Below are positions 23,601 to 28,138 of a stretch of DNA of 64,000 bases, piece by piece. The translations under genes and the position numbers were made by a program. The first letter of the stretch is position 1, and every line of letters begins with the position of its first letter. Source of the DNA: Hyphomicrobium zavarzinii ATCC 27496 (GTDB taxonomy: Bacteria; Pseudomonadota; Alphaproteobacteria; Rhizobiales; Hyphomicrobiaceae). A model generated the notes under the pieces. The model saw only the letters and a program-made list of their open reading frames with translations. It was not told the origin of the DNA and did no database searches. The stretch lies in the NCBI RefSeq assembly GCF_000383415.1, contig NZ_KB911257.1, positions 38,558-102,557 on the forward strand, written 5' to 3'.

Positions 23601-23618
23601 CAAGTTGACGACAGCCAT
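5691..23618 (-). CDS. Giant RTX-like tandem-repeat secreted protein (5975 aa), predicted T1SS substrate
   Basis: After a short N-terminus the protein is an uninterrupted series of roughly 125 degenerate repeats of 46-47 residues. A typical unit runs as LTLGNFANT, then a TVSNVETI segment, then VGGSGADTITL, a variable segment such as TQVSNGS or SALTTSNS, then IDLGAGADK. Each unit therefore carries two RTX-like turns, GGxGxDxIT and LGxGxDxLxLG, close to the calcium-binding nonapeptide GGxGxDxLx. A long beta-roll or solenoid is the likely fold. About 150 C-terminal residues differ: they hold GGGGIDHVTGGSGADTFVF, a Tyr/Gly-rich block and the end WTYDFTKFIDV, resembling uncleaved type I secretion signals of RTX proteins. 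There is no Sec signal and I noticed no cysteine. The exporter genes lie just across the upstream spacer. Likely roles are adhesin, matrix or surface-layer protein; which one is not decidable here. The start is ATG at 23618, with GGGG upstream. Confidence 0.88.
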   Translation of the reverse strand: MAVVNLPNKNTANLYTAASVDTLIGGAAVDTVQITGGIASGSIDLAGGADKLTLANATNTVTVSNTETVIGGNGTDTITLGSAAAKTSINLGAGNDKLTLGNFANTLTVTNVETLVGGTGADTVTLGSALVNTNSINLGAGADKLTLGNFVNTGSISNVETIVSGTGADTITISTQMVNGSVDLGAGLDKLTFSDAGANSATVANVETIMGGAINNTITLSSIASKASINLGAGADKLTLGNFANTATVANTETIVGGTGIDTINLASALTSSSSINLGAGADKLTLGNFANTGTVANVETILGGSLADALTFAAQVSKGSIDLGAGVDSLKLGNFANTVTATNVESLQGGTGVDLVTLNAALTTSHSIDLGAGSDTLTLGKFNNTGTVSGAETLIGSTGADTITLGSQIVNGSIDLGAGNDKLTLGNFANSATISNVETIIGGSANNTITLAQGASKGSIDLGAGVDTLVLGKFANTLTVANTESILGNTAADTITLTNALTSATTINLGAGSDKLTLGNFANTGSVANVETIVGGTAADTLVFTGQIANGSVDLGAGTDKITLGNFVNTLSVSNIESVLGNNLTDTVSLGAALTSAQTIDLGGGNDRLTLGNFANAGTLSNIETVTAGTGADTITFATQIVNGSIDLGAGADKVVLSGTGANSATISNVETIIGGSANNTITIGSTLTNASIDLGAGSDKLVLSRLPSTVTVSNVETIVGGSVNDAVTLGTALTNSHNIDLGVGNDKLTLGAFANSGTIANVETLVGGSNTDTIAFSTVVSKGVIDLGGGTDKVTLGNFANTATISNVESITAGTGADTINLASALTTAHAIDLAAGNDKLTLGNFANTGTLSNVETIVGGTGADTITLGTAILNGSIDLGLGADKLTLGNFANSATISNVETIVGGSANNTITLGAPVSNASIDLGAGSDKLTLGNFTNTATVSNTETIVGNAGADKITLGTALGASNSINLGAGTDALTLGNFTNTGTISGVDSLLGGTGVDTITSATQLTNATVNLGAGVDSFALGNFANSVTVSNVESLAGGTGADTITLGTALTTGTSLDLGAGADKLALGNFASNTGTVSNVETITGGTGADVITIATQVSNGSIDLGLGADKLTLSNSVNTATVANIETLVGGSANNTITFGTLASNASVDLGAGTDKLILGNYVNVATVSNVETLTGGSTSDTITLGSALTGGTIIDLGAGADKLILGNFVNTGSANSVETLIGGSLADTITAGTVVSNASIDLGAGSDKLVLGNFANVATVSNIETLTGGTAADTMTLGAALTTAQAIDLGAGNDKLTLGSFASNTGTLTSIETIVGGTGADVLTIATQVSNGSADLGVGADKLTLGDFANVGTFSNVESIVGGSTTDTITLGTAAANASIDLGAGSDKLVFANSGNTATVSNIETIVGGSANDSVTLGSALTAGQNINLGAGADKLTLGNFANTGSLSNVETVIGVAGADTVTLTTQVSKGLIDLGSGSDTLTLGDFVNVASIANVETLVGGSLADTITLTAALTSSSSIDLGAGKDILNLGKFANTGSVSNVETLIGSTLDDTITYATQVSNGSIDLDAGNDKLTLGNFANTASVSDIETIVGGSDADTITVQTILSKASVDLGAGSDKLTLGNFSNTVTVSNVESLVGGTGLDTVSLASALTTSTNINLGSGNDTLTLANVANTGSVSNVETVVGGSDADTITLATQISNGSVDLGSGADKLTLGDFANSIEVSNVETLVGGSAADTVTLESALTTSSSIDLGAGADKLILGAASATNTGSVSNVETIIGATSADAITLGTAVSNGSIDLAQGNDTLTLGDFVNTATVSNIETVVGGSDSDTVTLNSAVIKGSIDLGAGDDTLAFGNFTNVATIANVETVSFGSGADTITFASQLSSGSLNLGAGADTLTLGNFVNSGTVLGVETLLGGSDADTISLGSVFTRGSVDLGSGADSLTLGNFANIGSVGNVETLVGGTANDTLTMMTVLSNASVDLGSGADVLTLKSGNNVATIANVETLVAGTGNDTITLASALTTGTTIDLNVGSDKLVLGDFVNTGSVSFVETLIGGSDADTITFTSIATGQVDLGAGEDKLALGNFLNNVTVSNVESISGGSNADTVTLGAQATGSVSIDLGVGADKLVLGDFVNEATLSNIETVVGGSDADTVTVATQLNKTLIDLGAGSDKLTLGDFANNGTITNVESLIGGSEADTITLGSVITTSNSIDLGAGADKLTLANGANTGSVSNVEILVGGTGADVITFSTQVSNGSVDLASGADKLTLGDFDNTLTASGVETIIGGSLADHVTMSSLVSNASVNLGAGSDILALGDFANVVTVANVETMTAGSGNDSIAFSAQVSDASIDLGGGTDALTLGNFANTATLGNIESVLGGSGADALTFANALTGATINLGSGSDSITLADASNVATVSNVETIIGGSGSDAITLATALTTSTQVDLGSGANRLTLGDFANTGTVSGIETLTGGTGADVITLATQISNGAVDLGSGADKLTLADAVNTLTASSIETLTGGGDNDTVTVATQLSNASVDLGAGADKLMLGNFANTATVANIETLVGGSEADVITVSAALDGSNSIDLGAGADKLTLGNFANSGSVGNVETLLGGSSTDEITIVSQLSGASINLGADVDSLTLGDFVNSATISNVESILGGSDADTLTLATQASAMSVDLGSGTDALIMGDFANTITLSNVESVQGGSAADTVTFATQLSNATINLGSGADVVTLADLANTVTISSVETINGGAAADSVTLGTAVSNGSIDLASGNDTLTLGNFVNVVSVSNVETVLGGTDSDTVTLSEILTTGQKIDLGDGKDKLTLGDFLNVGSVSHVETIVGGSDSDTITLATQASSGSVDLGDGFDVLTLGNFTNTLTVSNVETVLGGTDADTVTLGAIGSEASINLGSGSDTLTLGNFANVVTVSNVETLIGGTAADKVTIGSALSGANSIDLGAGADTLTLGDFANTGSISNVETLIGGTNDDTITYSTQISNGSIDLGAGSDKVTLGDFTNSATVAGFETLIGGSSADTITVGELTGSEVIDLGAGNDKITFGNTANTASVSNAETIIGGSDADTITIGSAIVKGSVDLGAGIDSLALGNFANTVTVDNVESLSGGSAADTVTIGTQVSDGSIDLGAGSDKLTFGDFANNATLSNVESFVGGSDADTITLATAMVNGDSINLGAGNDKLVLGDFANTGLVSNAETVIGGIDTDTITIGTQVSNGSVDLGDGEDKLVLGNFTNSATLSNVESVVGGTGIDTLQLATALSVTSNINLGAGNDKLTLGDFVNAGTLSNIETIIGGSDADTIALGSALTTSASINLGAGSDTLTLSDVTNTGSVSNVETIVGGAVTDTITVATQLSDGSVDLGAGNDKLTLGDFVNTATISNVETVTGGSTTDTITLGSAMVSKNLIDLAAGNDKLTLADTANVGSVANIETLVGGADADTITYTAEASNASVDLGTGDDTLTFGNFNNTATVANVETISAGTGADTITITTALSVAASIDLKTGVDKLVLGNFDNTATVSNVETVTGGSASDVITLGTVLTSSSIVDLGAGTDSLTLGNFSNAGSVANVESILGGNGADAITISTQMSNAVVDLGSGADTLTLGNFANSGTVSNVETIVGGTSDDTITVGSLLFKGSVDLVSGNDKLTLGDYANVASIANVQTLIGGGLADTITMSAQVSNAKIDLGADSDKLTLGNFANTVTVSNVETLIGGSANDTVTIGAALDNNNTIDLGDGTDKVTLGDYTNIVTISNVETIVGGSGADSVTLAKALTTSNSVDLGAGLDQLSLAAFANTGSVANVETLTGNSGIDTITFTSQISNGQIDLGNAADQVTFGNFANNATLLNVETIVGGSAADTMTLGTAASNASVNLGSGSDKLVLGDFANKLTVSGVETLIGGADIDTVTLGDQLSGATVDLGGSSDTLILGDFTNTGTVSNVESILGGSGADTIALATLANDAYVNLGAGTDKLTLGDFANQVTLANVESVVGGTGADTVTLATALTTSNNIDLGVGNDKLVLGNFANTGTLSNVETVVGNAGADSITFGTLVSKGYVDLGDGTDTVTLGNFANVLSIANVESLLGGSDADTVTVSTALSNATINLGADNDKLVLGNFVNTATVSNVESLVGGSTSDFITLGAALTTSDTINLGAGVDSLTLGNFANTGTVSNVESIIGGTGADVITLATGITDGSIDLGAGSNKLTFGNFTNSATVSNVQTIAGGSVSDTVTLGTALSGSNSIDLDAGSDKLVLGNFANTGSVSNVETLVGGTGADTITFSTLLSKGAVDLGAGLDKLTLGDFDNVATVSNVETIISGTGADSITIASELSNASIDLGTGSDKLTLGNFVNVATVSGAESITGGADNDTITLSGALAGTESINLGAGSDTLILANAANTGTVSNVETLLGGTDADTITVATLISKGLISLGNGADTLNLGDYANVATISDVETIVGGSAADTLTLGSALGASNSIDLGAGNDKLTLGDFTNTGSLSNVESLVGGSGADTITFATQLSNGSVNLGGGNDSVTFGDFANTATVSSVESILGGSDADTITISTQLVDGVIDLGSGADVLTLGNFANNGTISNVESLVGGGSTDTITLGTALVSSANINLGAGADTLTLADVANEGTISNVETLNGGSAADTITVATLLSKALLNLGAGSDSVTLGDFANSATISGAETVVGGSLADTITLGSALGASDSVDLGSGSDKLTLGNFVNTGSVSNVETLVGGADSDTITVTTQVSNGSIDLAEGTDSLTLGDFANTATISNAESILGGSLADVITLRAAASNAVINLGSGADILTLGNFANVATLGSVETVTGGTSTDIIAFNAQVSNGSIDLGASSDSVTFGDFANSATVANTETIIGGSAADTITVSTQISKAAVDLGDGADSLTLGDFANTATISNVETLIGGTSVDTITLGAALTSSSLINLGAGLDKLTLGDFANTGSVSNVETLVGGADVDTITFATQVSDAAINLGAGADSLTLGNFANTATISNAESVLGGSAADTVSLGAGTSETIIDLGVGNDVLTLGNFANSLTVSGVETLTGGIFADSVTLGSAMASSNAIDLGAGADTLTLGNFANTGSLSNVETIIGGTGADTITLATQASKGSVDLGDGADKLTLGDFVNSATVAHIETLVGGTDNDTITLASAINVSDSINLGAGSDKLTLSDFMNTGSVSNVETLIGGSDSDTVTIATQAVNASLDLGAGIDALTFGNFANSATVSNVESIAGGSAADTITLGAAASDALIDLGVGNDTLTLGNFANTATISGVETLAGGTSSDSITLGSALGASNSINLGAGNDTLKLGDFTNTGSVAGVETIVGGALADTITITDIVSKGSFDLGDGGDKLTLGDFANTATVAHVETLNGGSGNDTITLASALGASDLVNLGAGSDKLVLSDSANYGSVSNVETLTSGSDSDSITIATQATNVLIDLGAGYDSLVFGNFANSATLTNVESVLGGSAADTITYTSAVNGVMIDLGAGADSLTFGNYTNTATVYHVESVVGGTGTDSLTYGSQVSNGSVDLGAGNDTLTLGDYVNTVTVGNVETIVAGADADTLTIATQITKANINLGDGADKLTLGDFVNSGLSVSNVETLIGGSAADTVVLSTVAVDAFFDLGAGSDKLTFGNFANVATVSNVETLVGGGNIDTITLGSALTTGMSVDLGANVDTLTLGNFTNVGSVANVENLIGNAGSDTVTYTTQVAGGSIDLLGGSDKLTFGNFSNTATVSNVETIAGGSGVDTITLGAQASNASIDLGGASDKLTLGDFANTVSVANVETVIGGAGADTITVTAGTSHIRGGGGIDHVTGGSGADTFVFDQNSAGSHMVVMNMGTGADRIGLDTDANSTVNTNTYDTTGSLTNNGNIKAVANSAALLSTTLATGGKGGFVYQQDTGQLYFSTNGDFTSGGTLIGVITTDGSTPWTYDFTKFIDV

Positions 23619-24159
23619 TTGAGAGACCCCGAATTAACGTTTCCCGCTCACCGCAAACACGGTTGTTCAAAACAACGCACCCCGCCGGTGACCGTCCCCC
23701 ACTAATTCGTCGTCAGCGCATCCGATATCTTGTCGACTTGCAGCTACTTTTTGAATTAGTCAGAAACACCCTTTACGGGATTTTTCACCGTACTCTTCTC
23801 ATTAAATGCGCCGTTATTGTTTCTATTTGGTAAATTACGAGAAATAGTCGTAAATCACACCATCAATAAAACTGCTAATTGAAACCAGCTAGTTCGCAAC
23901 GCTGTGCAATCAGTTTATGCTGCTCTTGCATCTATATGACTCCACTGCCTATTTTTGTTGCCTACGCAAGCAGCTCAAAATGCAAAAAAACGACATTTCG
24001 AGTTGAATATGAATCTCTTCATTTCGGGATCTATTTCCCGGATATCGACGGCCGGATGAGCATCTTCAGCGCGCTCATTTCAGTCCGACATAAAACACGG
24101 TAGCGTTCGTTGCGTTTGCGTCAGTGATTCGCCCCATTGGATGAGCATGCTTCGAACAG
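23619..24159. promoter_or_regulatory. AT-rich divergent regulatory region between giant gene and exporter
   Basis: 541 bp between two divergent starts, clearly richer in A+T than the surrounding coding sequence, especially from about 23740 to 24020. It must carry promoters for both the giant gene and the exporter operon. I found no convincing full sigma-70 promoter by eye. It holds a perfect dyad at 23835-23853 and a spaced inverted repeat (ACTAATTC at 23701-23708, GAATTAGT at 23753-23760). A 74-codon frame at 23879-24103 has a TTG start and no family resemblance, so I do not call it a gene. Confidence 0.7.
23835..23853. promoter_or_regulatory. Perfect dyad, possible operator
   Basis: TTACGA and TCGTAA separated by the 7-nt spacer GAAATAG, within the divergent spacer. 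The half-site length and spacing fit a dimeric regulator binding site. No specific regulator can be assigned. Confidence 0.4.
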
Positions 24160-25869
24160 ATGACGCGCGCCCTCTCGCCTGTATTCAGGTCCGGCCTGTC
24201 CGGCTATAAACGCTTCCTTATGTGGGCGGCGGTTTTCAGCGTTTTCGTGAACACGCTGACGCTTTCAATCCCACTTTATACAATACAGGTTTTCGACAGG
24301 GTGCTTCCCAGCGGAAGCGGCGCGACCTTGCTCGTGCTGACCGTGGCGGTTCTTGGGGGAATTGCAGCAGCAAGCGCCCTCGAGGAAATCCGCGCACGAC
24401 TGCTCGTCGCCCTGGGCGTGCAATTCGATGCGCAACTGTCCACGCAGGTCTTCGAGCGGCTGGTGGAGCGTGATGGCGAGACGTCGAACGCCACGAAGGG
24501 CGGGGCTGTCCGCGATCTGGATACGGTTCGCCACGCGCTGACGGGCAGCGCCATCATTTCGCTGTTCGATCTGCCCTGGACGCCGCTTTTTCTCTGCGCC
24601 TGCTTCTATCTTCACCCCGTTCTCGGCGTCATCTCGCTTGTCGGCGCGCTGACGGTGATGGGGCTCGCCGTACTCAACCAGATCCTGGTCGGTCAAAAGA
24701 TCGGAACCTCCGGCAAGCTCACGGACGAGAGCTACCGGCTCACCGAGGGCGTGATCGGCAACGCCGAAACCGTGCGTGCCATGGGAATGCTGCCGCAGCT
24801 GTCGCGCCGCTGGGCCGACATCCGCGTGCGCGCAATCGGCATGCAGGCCGAGGCCAGCGCCCGTAACTCCGCAGTTTCGAGCGTTATCAAGTTCGTTCGC
24901 TACGCGTTACAGGTGATCATCATGGGCGCCGGCGCCTGGCTCGCGGTGGGGCGCGAGATCTCGCCGGGCTCGCTGTTCGCCGCGTCCCTCATCTGCACGC
25001 GCGCGCTTATGCCCATCGACCAGCTTGTCGGCGTTTGGCGGCAGATCCTCTCGGCTTGGGCGGCGCTTGGCCGCGTCGAGGAGGTTCTTGCCGTGCCGCT
25101 TCGCCCCAAGACGATGGAGTTGCCGGTTCCGGAGGGGCGGCTCTCGGTCGAAGGCCTCTCCTACACTGTTCCCGGCGCCCGCGCCGCAACTCTCAACGAC
25201 ATCTCGTTCTCGGTGAACCCCGGCGAAGCCCTTGGCATCGTGGGCCCCAGCGCGGCCGGAAAATCCACGCTCGCGCGCCTGATCGTCGGCGCAATTAAGC
25301 CGGGCGCGGGCAGCGTGCGGCTCGACGGCGCGGAAGTCTGGTCGTGGGGGCGCGCACAGTTCGGCTCCTTCACCGGCTACGTCTCCCAGAACATCGAGCT
25401 TTTCGAAGGCACCATTGCCGAGAACATCGCCCGCTTCCAGAAGGCGGATGCGGCCTCGATCGTGACGGCCGCGCGGCTCGCCGGCGTGCACGACATGATC
25501 CTCGGCTTCCCGAAGGGCTACGACACGCCGCTGCTGGCATCAGGTGTTCCGCTTTCTGGCGGACAACGCCAACGCATCGCGCTGGCGCGGGCCGTGTTCG
25601 GGGATCCGAAGCTCGTCGTTCTCGACGAGCCCAACTCGAATCTCGACAGCGACGGCGAAGCGGCCCTGCACAAACTGCTCGTCGCCCTCAAGGCACGGGG
25701 CACCACGGTCGTGATGATCGCACATCGCCCTAGCATTCTGGTTTCGCTTGATAAAGTTCTGGTTCTTACCAACGGCACGGTGGCCGAGTTCGGCCCCGTC
25801 GAGCGTGTCATGCCACGCATCGCGCCGGGCTTCCCGGTCGGTCAGAGACGCATCGGGGAGCGCGCATGA
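24160..25869 (+). CDS. Type I secretion ABC transporter (PrtD/HlyB-type permease-ATPase)
   Basis: A 569-residue exporter with fused membrane and ATPase domains that would energise one-step export of the giant repeat protein across both membranes. The N-terminal half holds the hydrophobic membrane domain (about residues 15-300). The ATPase half has Walker A GPSAAGKST (about 361-369), Q-loop YVSQNIELF, signature LSGGQRQRIALARA, Walker B LVVLDEP and H-loop IAHRPS. There is no N-terminal C39 peptidase domain, as expected for RTX-type substrates without a cleaved leader. Length matches the PrtD family. The start at ATG 24160 has a poor Shine-Dalgarno, but no better in-frame start is near. Its stop overlaps the next start as ATGA. 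The outer-membrane TolC-like partner is not in this window. Confidence 0.93.
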   Translation: MTRALSPVFRSGLSGYKRFLMWAAVFSVFVNTLTLSIPLYTIQVFDRVLPSGSGATLLVLTVAVLGGIAAASALEEIRARLLVALGVQFDAQLSTQVFERLVERDGETSNATKGGAVRDLDTVRHALTGSAIISLFDLPWTPLFLCACFYLHPVLGVISLVGALTVMGLAVLNQILVGQKIGTSGKLTDESYRLTEGVIGNAETVRAMGMLPQLSRRWADIRVRAIGMQAEASARNSAVSSVIKFVRYALQVIIMGAGAWLAVGREISPGSLFAASLICTRALMPIDQLVGVWRQILSAWAALGRVEEVLAVPLRPKTMELPVPEGRLSVEGLSYTVPGARAATLNDISFSVNPGEALGIVGPSAAGKSTLARLIVGAIKPGAGSVRLDGAEVWSWGRAQFGSFTGYVSQNIELFEGTIAENIARFQKADAASIVTAARLAGVHDMILGFPKGYDTPLLASGVPLSGGQRQRIALARAVFGDPKLVVLDEPNSNLDSDGEAALHKLLVALKARGTTVVMIAHRPSILVSLDKVLVLTNGTVAEFGPVERVMPRIAPGFPVGQRRIGERA

Positions 25870-27308
25870 GACACGCCTTGGCCAAGCTCGAGCTGCTTCG
25901 GACGGAATACGCGCAGACCATCGCCTCGGATGCCTCCGCCGCGTCGCAAAAGGGCGATTCTCCTGCCGCGCCTCCGGCCGCACCGGCGGCGCCTGCCTCT
26001 CCGCACGCCGCGCTCGGCGCCGATTTCCGTGATGCGGGCCGCCTGATCAACGCCGGCCTTCTCATCGTCCTCGGCTTTTTCGGCTTTCTGGGCGGATGGG
26101 CTGCGTTGAGCTCGATCGAAAGCGCTGCCATCACCTATGGCGTTGTCGGCGCGGACGGAAACCGCAAGGCGGTGCAGCACATGGACGGCGGCATCGTGAG
26201 CGCCATCCTCGTGAAGGAGGGCGATCTGGTAAGCGCTGGCCAGGAGCTAATCAGGCTCGACCAGTTGCAGCCCCGGGCCGCCCTTGAAATCCAGAGCGCC
26301 GCCGTCGTGACGCAGTCGGCCGTGCTGGCGCGGCTCGAAGCAGAATCAGCTGGCCTTCCCCGCATCAACTTCCCGGCTTCTCTGACCGACCGGCGAAACG
26401 AGCCTGCCATCGAGCAGCTTCTGGTGTCCCAGGAACAGATTCTCGAAGCCCGGCGCAGTGCGAACGCGACGCAGGTTGGCACCATCCGCGAGCAGATCAA
26501 GCAGGCCCGCAGCCAAATCGACATCTTCAAGGCCCAGTCGACGGCGGTCGCCGAGCAGTACCGTATGATCCAGGAGGAGCTTGGCCCCAAGCAGATGCTC
26601 TACGACAAGGGCTACGCGACGAACTCGCCGGTGCTGCAGCTCAAGCGCGCCGCCGCAGCGCTTCAGGGGCAGCAGCAGGAGTATCAGGGCCACGTCACGC
26701 GTCTCGAGCATCTGATCGGTCAGCTCGAGAACCAAATCGTTCAAATCGAACGCGATTTTCGCGTGAAGATCGCACAGGAGCTCGAGGATGCGCGCACCAA
26801 GATTGCGGACGCGACCGAGCGGGAGCGGGTCGCCAATGACGTGCTGACACGCACGGTCATCCGCGCGCCGGTCAGCGGCCATGTGCTCGGTCTCTCCGTC
26901 AACACGGTGGGCGGTGTCATCGGAAAAGGGGAGCGCCTGCTGGAGATCGTGCCGGCCGAATCCGGGATCGTCATCAAGGCCCAGCTCCGTCCGAGCGACG
27001 CGCTCGACGTGCACGAGGGCATGCGGGCGGAGCTCAGGGTTCTGACTGCCCAGGGCCGCAAACTTCCGGTCGTACACGGCACGGTGCGCAACCGCTCGGC
27101 GGACGCGCGGCCTGATGCCGAAGGGCACGCGCTACTGTTCGACGTCAGCATCGACGTCGACCCAGCCGAGCTGAAGGCGCTCGGCGAGCTCAAGCTGACG
27201 CCCGGAACGCCGGTCGAAGTGATCATCCCGACAGGCTCGCGCACGGTTCTTGAGTACATGCTCGACCCCGTATCGCAATCCATGCGTCACGGACTGCGCG
27301 AGAAATAA
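25866..27308 (+). CDS. HlyD-family type I secretion adaptor
   Basis: A 480-residue membrane-fusion protein that would bridge the ABC transporter to an outer-membrane TolC-type channel. It has an Ala/Pro-rich cytoplasmic N-terminus (about 1-55), a single membrane helix (about residues 60-83), a beta-barrel/lipoyl half containing VQHMDGGIVSAILVKEGD, a long Gln/Glu-rich coiled coil (about 150-320), the second lipoyl half VIRAPVSGHVLGLSV and a C-terminal barrel. Residues near the end (LEYMLDPVSQSMRHGLREK) match the PrtE/HlyD C-terminal pattern. It overlaps the transporter gene by 4 bases, indicating translational coupling. The next gene, rfbF, begins only 43 bp downstream, so secretion and sugar genes could be one operon. 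Confidence 0.93.
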   Translation: MRHALAKLELLRTEYAQTIASDASAASQKGDSPAAPPAAPAAPASPHAALGADFRDAGRLINAGLLIVLGFFGFLGGWAALSSIESAAITYGVVGADGNRKAVQHMDGGIVSAILVKEGDLVSAGQELIRLDQLQPRAALEIQSAAVVTQSAVLARLEAESAGLPRINFPASLTDRRNEPAIEQLLVSQEQILEARRSANATQVGTIREQIKQARSQIDIFKAQSTAVAEQYRMIQEELGPKQMLYDKGYATNSPVLQLKRAAAALQGQQQEYQGHVTRLEHLIGQLENQIVQIERDFRVKIAQELEDARTKIADATERERVANDVLTRTVIRAPVSGHVLGLSVNTVGGVIGKGERLLEIVPAESGIVIKAQLRPSDALDVHEGMRAELRVLTAQGRKLPVVHGTVRNRSADARPDAEGHALLFDVSIDVDPAELKALGELKLTPGTPVEVIIPTGSRTVLEYMLDPVSQSMRHGLREK

Positions 27309-27351
27309 CGACAGCGACCCGAACTCGAAGAGACCAGGTGGGGACAGACCG

Positions 27352-28134
27352 ATGGAAGCACTGATACTTTGCGGCGGGCTCGGCACGCGCCTGCGCGAGG
27401 AGACGGAATTCAAGCCGAAGCCGATGGTCGAGGTCGGCGGCAAGCCGATGCTCTGGCACATCATGATGCACTATCGCCATCATGGCGTCGGGCGCTTCGT
27501 GCTCTGCCTCGGCTACAAGGGCGATGCGATCCGCGATTATTTCGTGAACTATCACCATCGCGCGCACGATCTCGAGATCGACATCCGCACGGGCGGCATC
27601 TACGCGCGGCGCACCTCGAACTCGGAGCTTCTGGACGCGCGCGTCGTGCTGGCGGAAACCGGTCTCGAAAGCCTCACAGGGCGGCGCATCCTGAAGGCTC
27701 TCCCGCATATCGAGGGCGATACCTTCCTCGCCACCTACGGCGACGCAGTGGCTGACGTCGACATCGACGACCTGATCGCCACGCACAAGCGCATGGGCCG
27801 CCTCGCGACCGTGACGGCCGTTCACCCCTCCTCGCGCTTCGGCGAGCTTGCCATCGACGACGGCATGATCACCAGCTTCGCAGAGAAGCCGCAGGTAACG
27901 CAGGGCTGGATCAACGGCGGGTACTTCGTTTTCAACCGCCGCGCGTTCGATCTCCTCGATCCGGACCTCAACGAGCCGCTGGAGACGGGGCTTCTGGAGC
28001 GCCTCGCCAAGATGGGCGAGCTTGCCGTGCATCAGCATGGCGGCTTCTGGCAGTGCATGGACACCTATCGCGAGATGCAGCTCCTCAACGACATGTGGTC
28101 GTCGGGCAAGGCGCCGTGGCGGGTGTGGAACTAA
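27352..28134 (+). CDS. rfbF: Glucose-1-phosphate cytidylyltransferase
   Basis: This 260-residue enzyme makes CDP-glucose from CTP and glucose-1-phosphate, the entry step to CDP-linked 6-deoxysugars. The nucleotidyltransferase signature is at the very N-terminus (LCGGLGTRLREETEFKPKPM), followed by VGGKPMLWHIM, YGDAVADVDID and the family tail GGFWQCMDTYREMQLLN. The ATG at 27352 is preceded by AGGTGGGG at good spacing. An upstream in-frame start would add unrelated residues overlapping the HlyD gene. Length and motifs are standard for RfbF. It is the first sugar gene of a five-gene run with gaps or overlaps of a few bases. Confidence 0.95.
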   Translation: MEALILCGGLGTRLREETEFKPKPMVEVGGKPMLWHIMMHYRHHGVGRFVLCLGYKGDAIRDYFVNYHHRAHDLEIDIRTGGIYARRTSNSELLDARVVLAETGLESLTGRRILKALPHIEGDTFLATYGDAVADVDIDDLIATHKRMGRLATVTAVHPSSRFGELAIDDGMITSFAEKPQVTQGWINGGYFVFNRRAFDLLDPDLNEPLETGLLERLAKMGELAVHQHGGFWQCMDTYREMQLLNDMWSSGKAPWRVWN

Positions 28135-28138
28135 ACGG

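Noticed and set aside
6015-23705. Very long open frames on the plus strand opposite the giant gene (several of 600-1134 codons)
   Set aside because: They mirror the repetitive, GC-rich codon pattern of the real minus-strand repeats, give low-complexity translations without known domains, and have no ribosome binding sites at sensible places.
23879-24103. A 74-codon frame in the divergent regulatory spacer
   Set aside because: TTG start without ribosome binding site, in sequence needed for promoters, no recognisable product.
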